This document shows, one piece after another, positions 1 through 7,396 of a stretch of DNA of 10,589 nt (positions within the stretch are counted from its first letter, which is position 1; each line of letters starts with the position of its first letter). The notes below the pieces were generated by a model. The model saw only the letters and a program-made list of their open reading frames with translations, had not been told where the DNA came from and ran no database searches. The DNA is from an uncultured Oscillospiraceae bacterium (GTDB lineage Bacteria; Bacillota; Clostridia; Oscillospirales; Acutalibacteraceae). Position numbers and translations under genes: made by a program. The stretch spans positions 1-10,589 of the forward strand of contig CABVAD010000022.1 of the NCBI GenBank assembly GCA_902496265.1, written 5' to 3'.

Positions 1-24
1 ATTATTTATATAAGGGGTTTTATT

Positions 25-1227
25 GTGAGTTCATACAGCTATTTACTGTCGTTAGCCTTAATTCTGCTGTTCACCAAAATTTTCGGAATAGCGACGGCTC
101 ACGTCCATCTGCCGCAGGTGGTAGGCGCGCTTTTGGCGGGTATTCTTTTAGGGCCGAGCGGCATAGGACTGCTTCACGAATCGGATTTTCTTGTAAAAAC
201 CGCCGAAATAGGGGTTATTATGCTTATGTTTATCGCGGGTATCGACACCGATATAAACGAGCTTAAGCACACAGGCCCCGCCGCCTGCCTTATCGCCGTA
301 ATGGGCGTTTTTGTGCCGATTATCGGGTGCGGCGGCGTTTATTACCTCTTTTTCGGAAACGGCTTTAACCAAACAAGTATGCTTAAGGCAGCGTTTGTAG
401 GCGTTGTATTTGCCGCGACCTCGGTAAGCATTACGGTCGAGACCTTAAACGAGATGGGCAAGCTTAAAACCCGCGTGGGAACCACCATTCTTTCTGCCGC
501 GATTATTGACGATATCATCGGAATTATTGTGTTAAGCGTGCTCTCCGCTATGGGTGACAGCACGGTAAGCCCGGGAATCACCGTGCTTAAAATTCTCGCC
601 TTTTTCGTATTCACCTTTATTGTCGGCTTTATTGTATACAAGCTGTTTAAAAAGGTCTCGGTACACCACGAAACCAGCCGCCGTATCGCGGTATGGGCGC
701 TGGCATTCTGCTTCCTTATGTCCTACTGTGCGGAAAAGCTGTTCGGCGTCGCCGATATAACCGGCGCTTATTTCGCGGGGGTAATTCTCTGCAACCTGAC
801 CAAATCAAGGCAGTATGTCGCCAAAAAGATAACCGCCGCCTCCTATCTTGTGTTCTCGCCCGTTTTCTTTGCGAATATCGGGCTTAAGACCGACCTTTCG
901 GGAATTAACGCGGGCATTATAGTTTTCGCGCTTGTGCTGGCGGTTATGGCTGTTATAACCAAGATTGTCGGCTGCGGATTTGCGGCAAAGGCGACGAAAA
1001 TGACAAATCGGGAATCGCTCACCGTGGGAATCGGAATGGTGGCGCGCGGCGAGGTCGCCCTTATGGTCGCCCAAAAGGGCATTGACGGCGGCTACATAGA
1101 TTCCTCGGTCTTCCCCGCCATAGTGCTCTGCGTTGTGATAGCCGCCCTTATAACCCCCGTGCTTTTAAAGCTTTCGCTCTCTCACGGAAAGACTGACGGC
1201 GGCGAGCCCGCGCCCGCCCTCGAATAG
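25..1227 (+). CDS. CPA2-type cation:proton antiporter (Na+/H+ exchanger domain)
   Basis: Integral membrane protein of 400 residues, predicted to exchange Na+ or K+ for protons across the cytoplasmic membrane. The sequence is a run of hydrophobic helices with short loops. The early segment LPQVVGALLAGILLGPSGIG is typical of this family, and the Asp-Asp pair at residues 162-163 (AAIIDDIIGI) is the usual ion-binding pair of electrogenic CPA2 members such as NapA. A later conserved stretch reads GMVARGEVALMVA. The protein ends shortly after the last helix, with no TrkA-N/RCK nucleotide-binding domain, so it is unlike full-length KefB/KefC and probably lacks their cytoplasmic gating part. The start is GTG at 25, with AAGGGG at 12-17 and 7 bases between. 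It appears to be a single gene; only 24 upstream bases are visible, so its promoter is not. GGCGGCGAG/CTC-GCCGCC at 1198-1232 could fold across the stop codon, but no clean T-run follows directly. The exact ion is not determined. Confidence 0.9.
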   Translation: MSSYSYLLSLALILLFTKIFGIATAHVHLPQVVGALLAGILLGPSGIGLLHESDFLVKTAEIGVIMLMFIAGIDTDINELKHTGPAACLIAVMGVFVPIIGCGGVYYLFFGNGFNQTSMLKAAFVGVVFAATSVSITVETLNEMGKLKTRVGTTILSAAIIDDIIGIIVLSVLSAMGDSTVSPGITVLKILAFFVFTFIVGFIVYKLFKKVSVHHETSRRIAVWALAFCFLMSYCAEKLFGVADITGAYFAGVILCNLTKSRQYVAKKITAASYLVFSPVFFANIGLKTDLSGINAGIIVFALVLAVMAVITKIVGCGFAAKATKMTNRESLTVGIGMVARGEVALMVAQKGIDGGYIDSSVFPAIVLCVVIAALITPVLLKLSLSHGKTDGGEPAPALE

Positions 1228-1337
1228 CCGCCCTTTAAGTCCCTAAAAAATTTATTCCTTTTTTTGCGGGCGTTTTAAATAATATCCGTGTAAACTCAGC
1301 GTTTATTGTAATTTTCTCGGCTTTGGGTTAATATATC

Positions 1338-1346
1338 AAAGGGTGA
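1338..1346 (+). promoter_or_regulatory. Ribosome binding site that decides the regulator's start
   Basis: AAAGGGTGA lies 5 bases before a TTG codon at 1352. The longer reading frame opens with GTG at 1343, but that codon sits inside this ribosome site and so has none of its own. TTG at 1352 is therefore the preferred start. Confidence 0.7.
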
Positions 1347-1351
1347 TTACA

Positions 1352-1936
1352 TTGGATAACAGAAAAACCGGCGAGCTTATTTATAAGCTCAGAACCGAAA
1401 AAGGCTTCACGCAAAAACAGCTGGCGGATATGCTTTGCATCAGCGATAAGGCGGTTTCAAAATGGGAACGCGGTCAGGGCTTGCCCGATATTTCCCTGTT
1501 GAGCCGGCTTTGCAAAATTTTCGGAGTAAATATCGAGGACCTGCTTGACGGCGGACTCAGCCTTAACAGCTTTGCGGCGGGAAATATGAAAAAGGTGAAA
1601 TATTATGTGTGTCCCGTGTGCGGAAACATAACCTTCTGCACGGGAGACGCGCAAATAACCTGCTGTTCGAAAAAAATGAGCGAGGCCGTCCCCCAAAAGC
1701 CCGACAATGCCCATATGATCGAAATCGGGACGGCGGAGGACGAATGGTTTATAACCTCCCTACACCCTATGGAAAAGGAGCATTATATATCCTTTATCGC
1801 CTTTGCCTCGGACGACCGCCTGCAGATAGTAAAACAGTATCCCGAGTGGAATCTCACCGCGCGAATACCCGTTTTAAGGCACGGCGTGCTTTTGTGGTAC
1901 TGCACAAGGGACGGACTTTTTTACAAAAACATTTGA
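1352..1936 (+). CDS. XRE-family regulator fused to a desulfoferrodoxin-like (superoxide-reductase-fold) domain
   Basis: Predicted cytoplasmic DNA-binding protein of 194 residues in three parts. Residues 4-66 are an XRE/Cro-type helix-turn-helix (TQKQLADML, then SDKAVSKWERG). Residues 84-109 match the desulforedoxin part of desulfoferrodoxin: Cys87, Cys90, Cys104 and Cys105 (CPVCG...CC) would hold a rubredoxin-like Fe(Cys)4 centre, with an extra Cys96. Residues 119-194 match the superoxide reductase domain: His121, then HPMEKEHYI with His138 and His144, then WYCTRDG with Cys184. In true superoxide reductases the last motif is CNLHG and its His binds iron; here it is Asp187. The Glu-Lys before the first His (EKH) is also replaced, by Asn-Ala. 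I infer a redox, iron or oxygen sensor rather than an active enzyme. The gene stands alone, with a terminator behind it and no obvious neighbouring target. The XRE part is near certain, the desulfoferrodoxin homology strong, the sensing role a guess. Confidence 0.88.
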   Translation: MDNRKTGELIYKLRTEKGFTQKQLADMLCISDKAVSKWERGQGLPDISLLSRLCKIFGVNIEDLLDGGLSLNSFAAGNMKKVKYYVCPVCGNITFCTGDAQITCCSKKMSEAVPQKPDNAHMIEIGTAEDEWFITSLHPMEKEHYISFIAFASDDRLQIVKQYPEWNLTARIPVLRHGVLLWYCTRDGLFYKNI

Positions 1937-1959
1937 TTTTTCGGTTTAGAAACTCTCGT

Positions 1960-1988
1960 TCCTCCCCAAAAGGGGAGGATTTTTTATT
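1960..1988 (+). terminator. Rho-independent terminator after the XRE-desulfoferrodoxin gene
   Basis: TCCTCCCC (1960-1967), loop AAAA, GGGGAGGA (1972-1979): an 8-bp perfect stem followed at once by TTTTTTATT. It separates the regulator from the TerB operon, which has its own promoter. Confidence 0.95.
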
Positions 1989-2034
1989 GATGACATAAAG
2001 CATTAAAGCTTTTCGCACAAATGTTCTTTTTTTG

Positions 2035-2063
2035 TTGAATAAAAAGAAAAAGTTTGTTATAAT
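2035..2063 (+). promoter_or_regulatory. Sigma-A promoter with extended -10 for the TerB/ATPase/helicase operon
   Basis: TTGAAT at 2035-2040, a 17-bp spacer, and TATAAT at 2058-2063. TG at 2055-2056 one base before the -10 box makes it an extended -10. Transcription should start near 2070. That would leave almost no leader for an ATG at 2072 and supports the ATG at 2093 as the real start. No operator-like inverted repeat was seen around it. Confidence 0.85.
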
Positions 2064-2077
2064 GTAGGTATATGCAT

Positions 2078-2089
2078 AGGGGCGGTGAG
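2078..2089 (+). promoter_or_regulatory. Ribosome binding site of the TerB-N/TerB-C gene
   Basis: AGGGGCGGTGAG ends 3 bases before ATG at 2093. It lies downstream of the alternative ATG at 2072, so it selects the 2093 start. Confidence 0.7.
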
Positions 2090-2092
2090 AAG

Positions 2093-3556
2093 ATGGGCAA
2101 GGCGGAGGATATTATAAAAAGCGTTTTATCGGATATTAAGCTTGCCGAGGAAAGGGTTTACCGCGACGAGCCGCTCCTATTCACCGCCTCGCAGATGAAG
2201 AGCTACACCCCGCCCGAATACGGCAAAATGCAAAGGCTGATTTCTTCGCGGGACGGGCTTTTTATGCCCTCGGCTCAGATTTTCTGTAAGCAGGGCAAAT
2301 TTATGGAGAACTTCTGTGACAGCTTTGAACGCCCTGTCGGCTGTACCCGCCATTTTCCGACCTACCGCGATTTGACCCTGCCACAGCTCAGAACTTATTT
2401 TTCGTGGAGGACGGGGGTTAGAAACGGAGAAATAAAAGAAACCTCGCTTTCCTACGCCTTTCTTTATATTTACGAGCTTTTAAACCTTATAGGTGTTAAG
2501 AACGCCGAAGAGGGATTTTTGAAGCTAAAGGATTTTTGCGAAAGCTACTGTCAGCTTGATATGCGGATAAAGCCGTATACCGACCTTTGGCTTACCGATT
2601 TTGCGGCGTATTACGGCATACCGCGGAATCTCACCGAAAGCCTTTGCGGGCTTAAAAATGACAGCGCGCTTGTAAGCCTTATGAATTACAAAAACGAAAC
2701 TGCCGACAGCCTGCTTGCCGCGCTTGACTGCTTTTCCTCGTACCGACTCCGAAATTCGGTGTTTTATAAAAAGCACCCCGCCGAAACCGCCGAGACGGTT
2801 TACAGGCTCTTTTGCGCCCTTGCGGAGTATTATGAAAACAAGGAGGGCGGAGATATTTTTATCCGCCTGTTTGCAAAGCCCGTAAGGGAAAGATATTTTA
2901 TGTTTCGCTCGGCGGTATTTTTTGAGCCAAAGCCCCACCCTGACTGTGAATATAAGGTAAACGATATATTTAACTACAGCTGTAAAAACGGCGAATGGAC
3001 AGTTACGCGGTTTTTCCCGATTAAGGATAAGGCGGGCAAAATCGGCGCTCTGCTTAAAGCGACCGACTATTACTTAAGACATCGTTACGGTCATAAATCC
3101 TCCCTTAAAAAGCCCGAGCTTTCCGCACTCTTTGAGCAAATGATAAAAAATGCCGTAAGCGAGCAGTATAAAGAAAGCTTAGAGCGAAAAAAGCCCGTTA
3201 TAAATATAGACATTTCGAAATTACAGGGCATTCGCGATATATCGGAACTCACAAGAGACAAGCTTATTGTGGAAGAAGAAACCGAGGAGACTGTCACTCC
3301 CGTCGCACCGATAGAGCAGCCGCAGGACAGCGGTATACTCAAATCCCCGTTAAACGAAATAATTATTTCGCTTTTAAAGGGTGAAAACGCCGAGAATGCG
3401 GCGCGGAAAAACGGCATAATGCTCTCGGTGGCGGTGGAGGAAATAAACGAAACCTTATTTGACGATTTCGGCGACACCGTAATCGGCTTTGACGGCGACT
3501 CGCCGATAATAATTGAGGACTACGAAAACGAGCTGAAAGGAATGTTTAATATATGA
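2093..3556 (+). CDS. TerB-N and TerB-C domain protein, first gene of a Ter/BREX-like operon
   Basis: Soluble protein of 487 residues from the preferred start. Residues about 50-230 carry the TerB-N signature: PTYRDLT, LRTYFSWRTGVRNG and SLSYAFLYIYELLN. The second half fits TerB-C: RSAVFFEPK, then YSCKNGEW, a charged hinge of low complexity rich in Glu and Thr (about residues 395-415), and a final part reading LFDDFGDTVIGFDGDSPIIIEDY. I see no separate central metal-binding TerB domain. Ter-family proteins belong to tellurite and stress-response systems, and the TerB-N/TerB-C pair has been linked by comparative genomics to DNA-processing gene sets; the biochemical role is unknown. Its stop codon overlaps the start of the ATPase gene (ATGA, 3553-3556), implying coupled translation and probably a shared complex. 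Domain identity is confident; function is not. Confidence 0.85.
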   Translation: MGKAEDIIKSVLSDIKLAEERVYRDEPLLFTASQMKSYTPPEYGKMQRLISSRDGLFMPSAQIFCKQGKFMENFCDSFERPVGCTRHFPTYRDLTLPQLRTYFSWRTGVRNGEIKETSLSYAFLYIYELLNLIGVKNAEEGFLKLKDFCESYCQLDMRIKPYTDLWLTDFAAYYGIPRNLTESLCGLKNDSALVSLMNYKNETADSLLAALDCFSSYRLRNSVFYKKHPAETAETVYRLFCALAEYYENKEGGDIFIRLFAKPVRERYFMFRSAVFFEPKPHPDCEYKVNDIFNYSCKNGEWTVTRFFPIKDKAGKIGALLKATDYYLRHRYGHKSSLKKPELSALFEQMIKNAVSEQYKESLERKKPVINIDISKLQGIRDISELTRDKLIVEEETEETVTPVAPIEQPQDSGILKSPLNEIIISLLKGENAENAARKNGIMLSVAVEEINETLFDDFGDTVIGFDGDSPIIIEDYENELKGMFNI

Positions 3557-4866
3557 AGATACCAAAAAGAATCGCCTCGGCGATAATAAACTCTCTTAAG
3601 GGCGGCGTTGTGCCGAGAATCGGACTGCCTTACATTACAGTCGGCAGAGAAACCGAGATTGATGCCTTTCTGCACGATATCGGCATAATTGAGGAGGGCG
3701 GCGCGTCCTTCCGCTTTATTGTGGGTAAATACGGCAGCGGCAAAAGCTTTCTTTTGCAGACCGTCCGCAACTACGCTATGGACAAGGGGCTTGCGGTCGC
3801 CGACGCAGACCTGTCCCCCGAAAGGCGGCTTCAGGGTACAAAGGGGCAGGGGCTTGCGACCTATAAGGAGCTTATACGCAATCTGTCGGTCAAAACCCGA
3901 CCCGAGGGCGGGGCGCTTACCCTTATTCTCGACCGTTGGATAAGCGGCGTTCAGACTAAGGCTTTGAACGAAAACGGGCTTGCCTTTGACGACCCCGCGC
4001 TTAAAACTGCTACCGAAAAGAAGATTTCCGAGGTTATCTCTTCTTTAAACGAAATGGTGCACGGCTTCGACTTCGCCAGGCTTCTCACCCTTTATTACAG
4101 GGCGTATACCCAGTGTGATGATGAACTAAAAGCGAAGGTTGTAAAGTGGTTTCGCGGCGAGTACGCCACCAAAACCGAGGCAAAGGCGGAATTAGGGGTA
4201 AATATTATCATTACCGACGACGATTGGTACGAATATATCAAGCTTTTCGCGGTCTTCCTTAAAAAGGCAGGCTACGGCGGGTTTCTTATACTTATAGACG
4301 AGCTTGTGAACATCTACAAAATCCCCAACAGCATAACAAGGCAGTACAATTACGAAAAAATACTCACTATGTATAACGATACCCTGCAGGGCAAGGCGCA
4401 GTATTTAGGCATTATAATGAGCGGCACACCCCAATGCGTGGAGGACACCCGCCGCGGGGTTTACAGCTATGAGGCATTAAAGTCCCGACTTACCGAGGGG
4501 CGGTTCGGCAAGGGGGAGGTTAAGGATATGTTAGCCCCTGTGATAAAGCTTTCACCCCTAACCTATGAGGAAATGCTGGTGCTTACAGAAAAGCTCTCCG
4601 ACATTCATTCACAGCTTTTCGACTATACCGGGGGACTAACCGAGGAGGATTACATCACCTTCATTAAGACCGAGTTTTCAAGGATAGGCGCGGACAAGGC
4701 AATCACCCCGCGTGAGGTGATACGCGATTTTATTGAGCTTTTAAATATAATTTATCAAAACCCCGATATTAATGTAAAGGAGCTTTTAAGCTCGGGCGGT
4801 TTTGGCTTTGCCGAGCCTATCGGTAATGAAGAAATAAACGAAGAATTTGCGGAGTTTGAGATTTAA
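3553..4866 (+). CDS. BrxD-like P-loop ATPase (DUF2791 family)
   Basis: AAA+/STAND-like ATPase of 437 residues, length normal for the family. It opens with RIASAIINSLKGGVVPRIGL and TVGRETEID, which is typical of BrxD-type proteins. Walker A is GKYGSGKS at residues 58-65. Walker B is FLILIDE at 244-250, with Asp249 and the catalytic Glu250. A sensor-like strand IIMSGTP follows, then RRGVYSYEALKSRL, also characteristic. BrxD is the ATPase of some BREX phage-defence loci (type 2/Pgl), where it is found with the helicase BrxHI, just as the next gene here is an Lhr-type helicase. No PglX, PglZ or other BREX core gene is in the window, so calling this BREX would be wrong on present evidence. Start ATG overlaps the TerB gene stop; AAAGGA at 3536-3541 is a usable ribosome site. 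It probably powers loading or remodelling of the helicase on DNA; that is inference. Confidence 0.87.
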   Translation: MKIPKRIASAIINSLKGGVVPRIGLPYITVGRETEIDAFLHDIGIIEEGGASFRFIVGKYGSGKSFLLQTVRNYAMDKGLAVADADLSPERRLQGTKGQGLATYKELIRNLSVKTRPEGGALTLILDRWISGVQTKALNENGLAFDDPALKTATEKKISEVISSLNEMVHGFDFARLLTLYYRAYTQCDDELKAKVVKWFRGEYATKTEAKAELGVNIIITDDDWYEYIKLFAVFLKKAGYGGFLILIDELVNIYKIPNSITRQYNYEKILTMYNDTLQGKAQYLGIIMSGTPQCVEDTRRGVYSYEALKSRLTEGRFGKGEVKDMLAPVIKLSPLTYEEMLVLTEKLSDIHSQLFDYTGGLTEEDYITFIKTEFSRIGADKAITPREVIRDFIELLNIIYQNPDINVKELLSSGGFGFAEPIGNEEINEEFAEFEI

Positions 4867-4868
4867 AG

Positions 4869-7109
4869 ATGGATATTTTTAACCGATATGCACCCTTTGT
4901 TCAAGATTATATCTACCGCAACGGCTGGGAGTCCTTAAGGGCTGTGCAGGTCGCGGCGGGGGACGCGATTTTTAATACCGATAAAAATGTACTGCTCTGC
5001 GCCTCTACTGCGTCGGGCAAGACCGAGGCGGCGTTCTTCCCCATAATAACCCTCTTTTCCGAAGACCCGCCGACCTCTGTGGGGGCGCTTTATATAGGTC
5101 CGCTTAAAGCCCTTATAAACGACCAGTTTTTGCGCCTTAACGAGCTTTGCGCAGAAGCGGATATACCCGTCTGGCATTGGCACGGGGACGTTTCGCAGTC
5201 CCACAAGGCAAAGCTTTTAAAAAATCCGTCGGGCATTTTGCAGATAACCCCCGAATCCTTAGAGGCGCTCATGCTTCGAAAGCACGCCTTTATTCCAAAG
5301 CTGTTCGGGGATTTGCGGTTTATCGTGATAGACGAGGTACACTCCCTTATGCGGGGCGACCGCGGAGGGCAGACCTTATGCCTTATTGAAAGGCTTTCCC
5401 GCCTGGCGGGAGTAAACCCTCGCCGAATTGGGCTTTCCGCAACGATAGGCGACCCTGTCGGCACGGGGGAATTTTTAGCCGCGGGAACAGGCAAGGGCAC
5501 GGCTATCCCCAAAATCGAATCAAAGGGAATAAAGTGGCGGCTTTCAATGGAGCATTTTTTCACCACCCCGGGAGCGGAGTCGGGCGAAGACCAAAACGCC
5601 CCCGCCCTGCCCGAGCTTGATATGAAAACTGATACCGCGCCCGAAAACTCCGACCCGGGCTTCGGGTATATCTTTGAGCATACAAGGGGCAAAAAATGCC
5701 TTGTATTTGTAAATTCAAGGGAGGAGTGCGAGGCGGTCACCACCACGCTCCGCGGCTACTGCGAGGCGCGGCAGGAGCCCGACCGCTTTCTTATACACCA
5801 TGGCAACCTCTCAGCCTCATTCAGGGAGACCGCCGAGGCGGTTATGAAGGACGACGGGCAGAATATGACCACCGTCACCACCGCCACCTTGGAGCTCGGC
5901 ATTGATATAGGAAGACTTGAGCGCGCCTTTCAGGTAAACGCCCCTTTTACGGTTTCCTCATTTTTACAGCGAATGGGGCGAACGGGCAGGCGCGACCTGC
6001 CGCCCGAGATGTGGTTTGTAATGCGGGAGGAACAGCCCGAGGCTCGGGCGCTCCTGCCCGAGACAATGCCTTGGGAGCTTTTGCAGGGCATAGCCCTTGT
6101 TCAGCTTTATATCGAGGAGCGGTTTGTTGAGCCGCCAAAGACCGACCGCCTTCCCTACAGCCTACTCTATCACCAAACGATGGCTACATTAGCTTCATCA
6201 GGCGAGCTTACCCCCGCCGCGCTTGCACAGAAGGTGCTGACTTTAAGCTATTTTCACCGCATTTCTAAGGAGGATTATAAAGTTCTCCTTAGACACTTAT
6301 TAGAGACCGAGCAGATTGAGCGCACCGAGGAGGGCGGGCTTATTGTGGGTCTGTCGGGTGAGCGGCAGACAAATTCCTTTAAGTTTTACGCCGTGTTTAA
6401 GGAAAACGAGGAATACACGGTCAGGAGCGAGTCAGAGGAATTAGGCACAATAGTTATGCCGCCGCCCGTGGGGGAGAAAATAGCTATCGCGGGTCACGTC
6501 TGGATTGTGGAGGAGGTAGACCGTAAGCGTCACCTTGTTTATTGCACTAAGGTGCGTGGCAAGATGCCCGCATATTTCGGGCAGTGCCCCGGGGACATTA
6601 ACACCCGCGTGCTCGAGCGTATGCAAAGGGTTTTAAGTGAGGACAAGAGCTATCCCTATTTAATGAAAAACGCGGTAGCAAGGCTCAGCGAAGCAAGGAG
6701 CGCCGCGCGGCTTTCGGGTATTACACGCGAGCCGCTTATAAACCTCGGCGGCGATATGTGGTGTCTTTTCCCGTGGCTCGGCTCATATGCGTTTCTGGCG
6801 ACCGAGCGGTTTTTAAAGCTTAAATGCGCCGAAAAATTAGGTCTTTCCGCCCTCGATTCCGCACGGCCTTATTTTATCGAGTTTAAAATGAAGGCAACCA
6901 AAGAGGAGTTTTTCAAGGTGCTCGCCGAAGCGGCAAAACAGCCGATAGAGCCATTGGAGCTTGTATACCCCGACGAAGTACCGCTCTTTGAAAAGTACGA
7001 CGAGTTCGTCCCGCCCGAGCTTATCAAAAAGGGCTTTGCTTACGGGATTTTGGATATCTGCGGAATGAAAGATAGAATTTTAGGCTGGGATAAGGAATTT
7101 AATTTATAA
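4869..7109 (+). CDS. Lhr-family (BrxHI-like) superfamily 2 DEVH helicase
   Basis: ATP-driven nucleic-acid helicase of 746 residues with all superfamily 2 motifs. Motif I is ASTASGKT (45-52), Ia PLKALINDQ, Ib TPESLEALML, motif II DEVH (155-158), motif III SAT (190-192), motif IV CLVFVNSREE, motif V TATLELGIDIG, and motif VI QRMGRTGRR (367-375). The part beyond about residue 400 matches the extension of Lhr-like helicases (winged helix and beta-rich regions, for example GHVWIVEEVDRKRHLVYCTK and GKMPAYFGQCPG). The core resembles the Lhr/BrxHI group, not full-length Lhr of about 1500 residues. An acidic linker at about 235-262 (GAESGEDQNAPALPELD) joins the two RecA lobes. It starts 2 bases after the ATPase stop with no strong ribosome site, so translation is probably coupled. 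Third gene of the operon; substrate (DNA, RNA or a modified form) cannot be told. Confidence 0.92.
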   Translation: MDIFNRYAPFVQDYIYRNGWESLRAVQVAAGDAIFNTDKNVLLCASTASGKTEAAFFPIITLFSEDPPTSVGALYIGPLKALINDQFLRLNELCAEADIPVWHWHGDVSQSHKAKLLKNPSGILQITPESLEALMLRKHAFIPKLFGDLRFIVIDEVHSLMRGDRGGQTLCLIERLSRLAGVNPRRIGLSATIGDPVGTGEFLAAGTGKGTAIPKIESKGIKWRLSMEHFFTTPGAESGEDQNAPALPELDMKTDTAPENSDPGFGYIFEHTRGKKCLVFVNSREECEAVTTTLRGYCEARQEPDRFLIHHGNLSASFRETAEAVMKDDGQNMTTVTTATLELGIDIGRLERAFQVNAPFTVSSFLQRMGRTGRRDLPPEMWFVMREEQPEARALLPETMPWELLQGIALVQLYIEERFVEPPKTDRLPYSLLYHQTMATLASSGELTPAALAQKVLTLSYFHRISKEDYKVLLRHLLETEQIERTEEGGLIVGLSGERQTNSFKFYAVFKENEEYTVRSESEELGTIVMPPPVGEKIAIAGHVWIVEEVDRKRHLVYCTKVRGKMPAYFGQCPGDINTRVLERMQRVLSEDKSYPYLMKNAVARLSEARSAARLSGITREPLINLGGDMWCLFPWLGSYAFLATERFLKLKCAEKLGLSALDSARPYFIEFKMKATKEEFFKVLAEAAKQPIEPLELVYPDEVPLFEKYDEFVPPELIKKGFAYGILDICGMKDRILGWDKEFNL

Positions 7110-7118
7110 TAAAAGCAA

Positions 7119-7159
7119 ACCGCCGCACAGACTCGGCAAAAACCGGGCTGTACGGCGGT
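7119..7159 (-). terminator. Hairpin terminator between convergent genes
   Basis: ACCGCCG (7119-7125) pairs with CGGCGGT (7153-7159). After a single C-A mismatch, ACAG (7127-7130) pairs with CTGT (7148-7151), and CGG/CCG can pair inside the loop. Read on the - strand, the stem is followed by TTGCTTTTATT, a fair T-tract, so it best serves the small SOS gene. On the + strand the tail is AAATTTAAACT, weak, but the stem is the only candidate end for the helicase operon. It is probably bidirectional. Confidence 0.75.
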
Positions 7160-7173
7160 AAATTTAAACTATA

Positions 7174-7362
7174 TTAAGCCTTAAAACGCGCGGGCTGTTT
7201 GCGTACGGCAGTACTGCGTACAACCTTGAGTCTTCTGCGCTTAAAATTGCACAAAAGGCGTTTTTCAAATTCGGCAAGACGGTCTTCATGGAAAATCCCC
7301 CAAATAACCGCGGTAAAGAGCAGTATTTCAAAAAGCGTTCTTAAAAGCATTGCAAATGTCAT
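7174..7362 (-). CDS. Small basic single-helix membrane protein under LexA (SOS) control
   Basis: A 62-residue protein whose gene lies convergent to the helicase. Residues 5-24 are one hydrophobic helix (FEILLFTAVIWGIF), followed by HEDRLAEFEKR and then a strongly basic tail with 13 Lys/Arg between residues 28 and 61 (KRRRLK in the middle). By the positive-inside rule the tail should be cytoplasmic and the short N-terminus outside. The start is ATG at 7362, with GGGAGG 8 bases upstream; a longer frame opening at 7425 would begin inside the -35 box and is excluded. The promoter is full consensus with a perfect LexA box at its start site, so expression should be tightly off and strongly induced by DNA damage. 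Known SOS-induced small membrane proteins include division inhibitors (SidA, YneA) and membrane toxins (TisB); I do not recognise this one as any of them. Function unknown; reality of the gene is well supported by its signals. Confidence 0.82.
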   Translation of the reverse strand: MTFAMLLRTLFEILLFTAVIWGIFHEDRLAEFEKRLLCNFKRRRLKVVRSTAVRKQPARFKA

Positions 7363-7370
7363 ATTTTTAA

Positions 7371-7376
7371 CCTCCC
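7371..7376 (-). promoter_or_regulatory. Ribosome binding site of the SOS-linked small gene
   Basis: GGGAGG on the - strand with 8 bases to ATG at 7362. It sets the start of the 62-residue protein, and its first base touches the edge of the LexA operator. Confidence 0.85.
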
Positions 7377-7389
7377 GAACAAATGTTCG
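7376..7389 (-). promoter_or_regulatory. LexA (DinR) SOS operator
   Basis: CGAACAAATGTTCG on the + strand: perfect half sites CGAAC and GTTCG with 4 bases between, the known LexA box of Bacillus and clostridia. It begins 7 bases downstream of the -10 box, so bound LexA would cover the start of transcription. Ten fixed positions give about a 1% chance of one such site in a window of this size, before counting its placement. Confidence 0.9.
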
Positions 7390-7396
7390 CAAGCTT

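Noticed and set aside
1306..1334. TTGTAA-17-TAATAT as promoter of the XRE-desulfoferrodoxin gene
   Set aside because: Weak hexamers, and the start point would fall inside the ribosome site; the real promoter is probably further upstream and not clear.
2072..2092. Upstream ATG of the TerB gene
   Set aside because: It lies about 2 bases from the predicted transcription start and has no ribosome site, whereas the ATG at 2093 has one.
2525..3477. Antisense open frames of 137 and 128 codons inside the TerB gene
   Set aside because: Basic or Ser-rich low-information translations opposite a conserved protein; typical shadows.
5090..5746. Open frame of 218 codons on the - strand inside the helicase gene
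   Set aside because: It is antisense to the conserved helicase motifs, has composition set by the GC-rich opposite strand, no ribosome site that I can see, and no recognisable domain.
2093..7109. Calling the operon a BREX system
   Set aside because: Only BrxD-like and helicase parts are present; PglX, PglZ, BrxA, BrxB and BrxC/PglY are not in the window.
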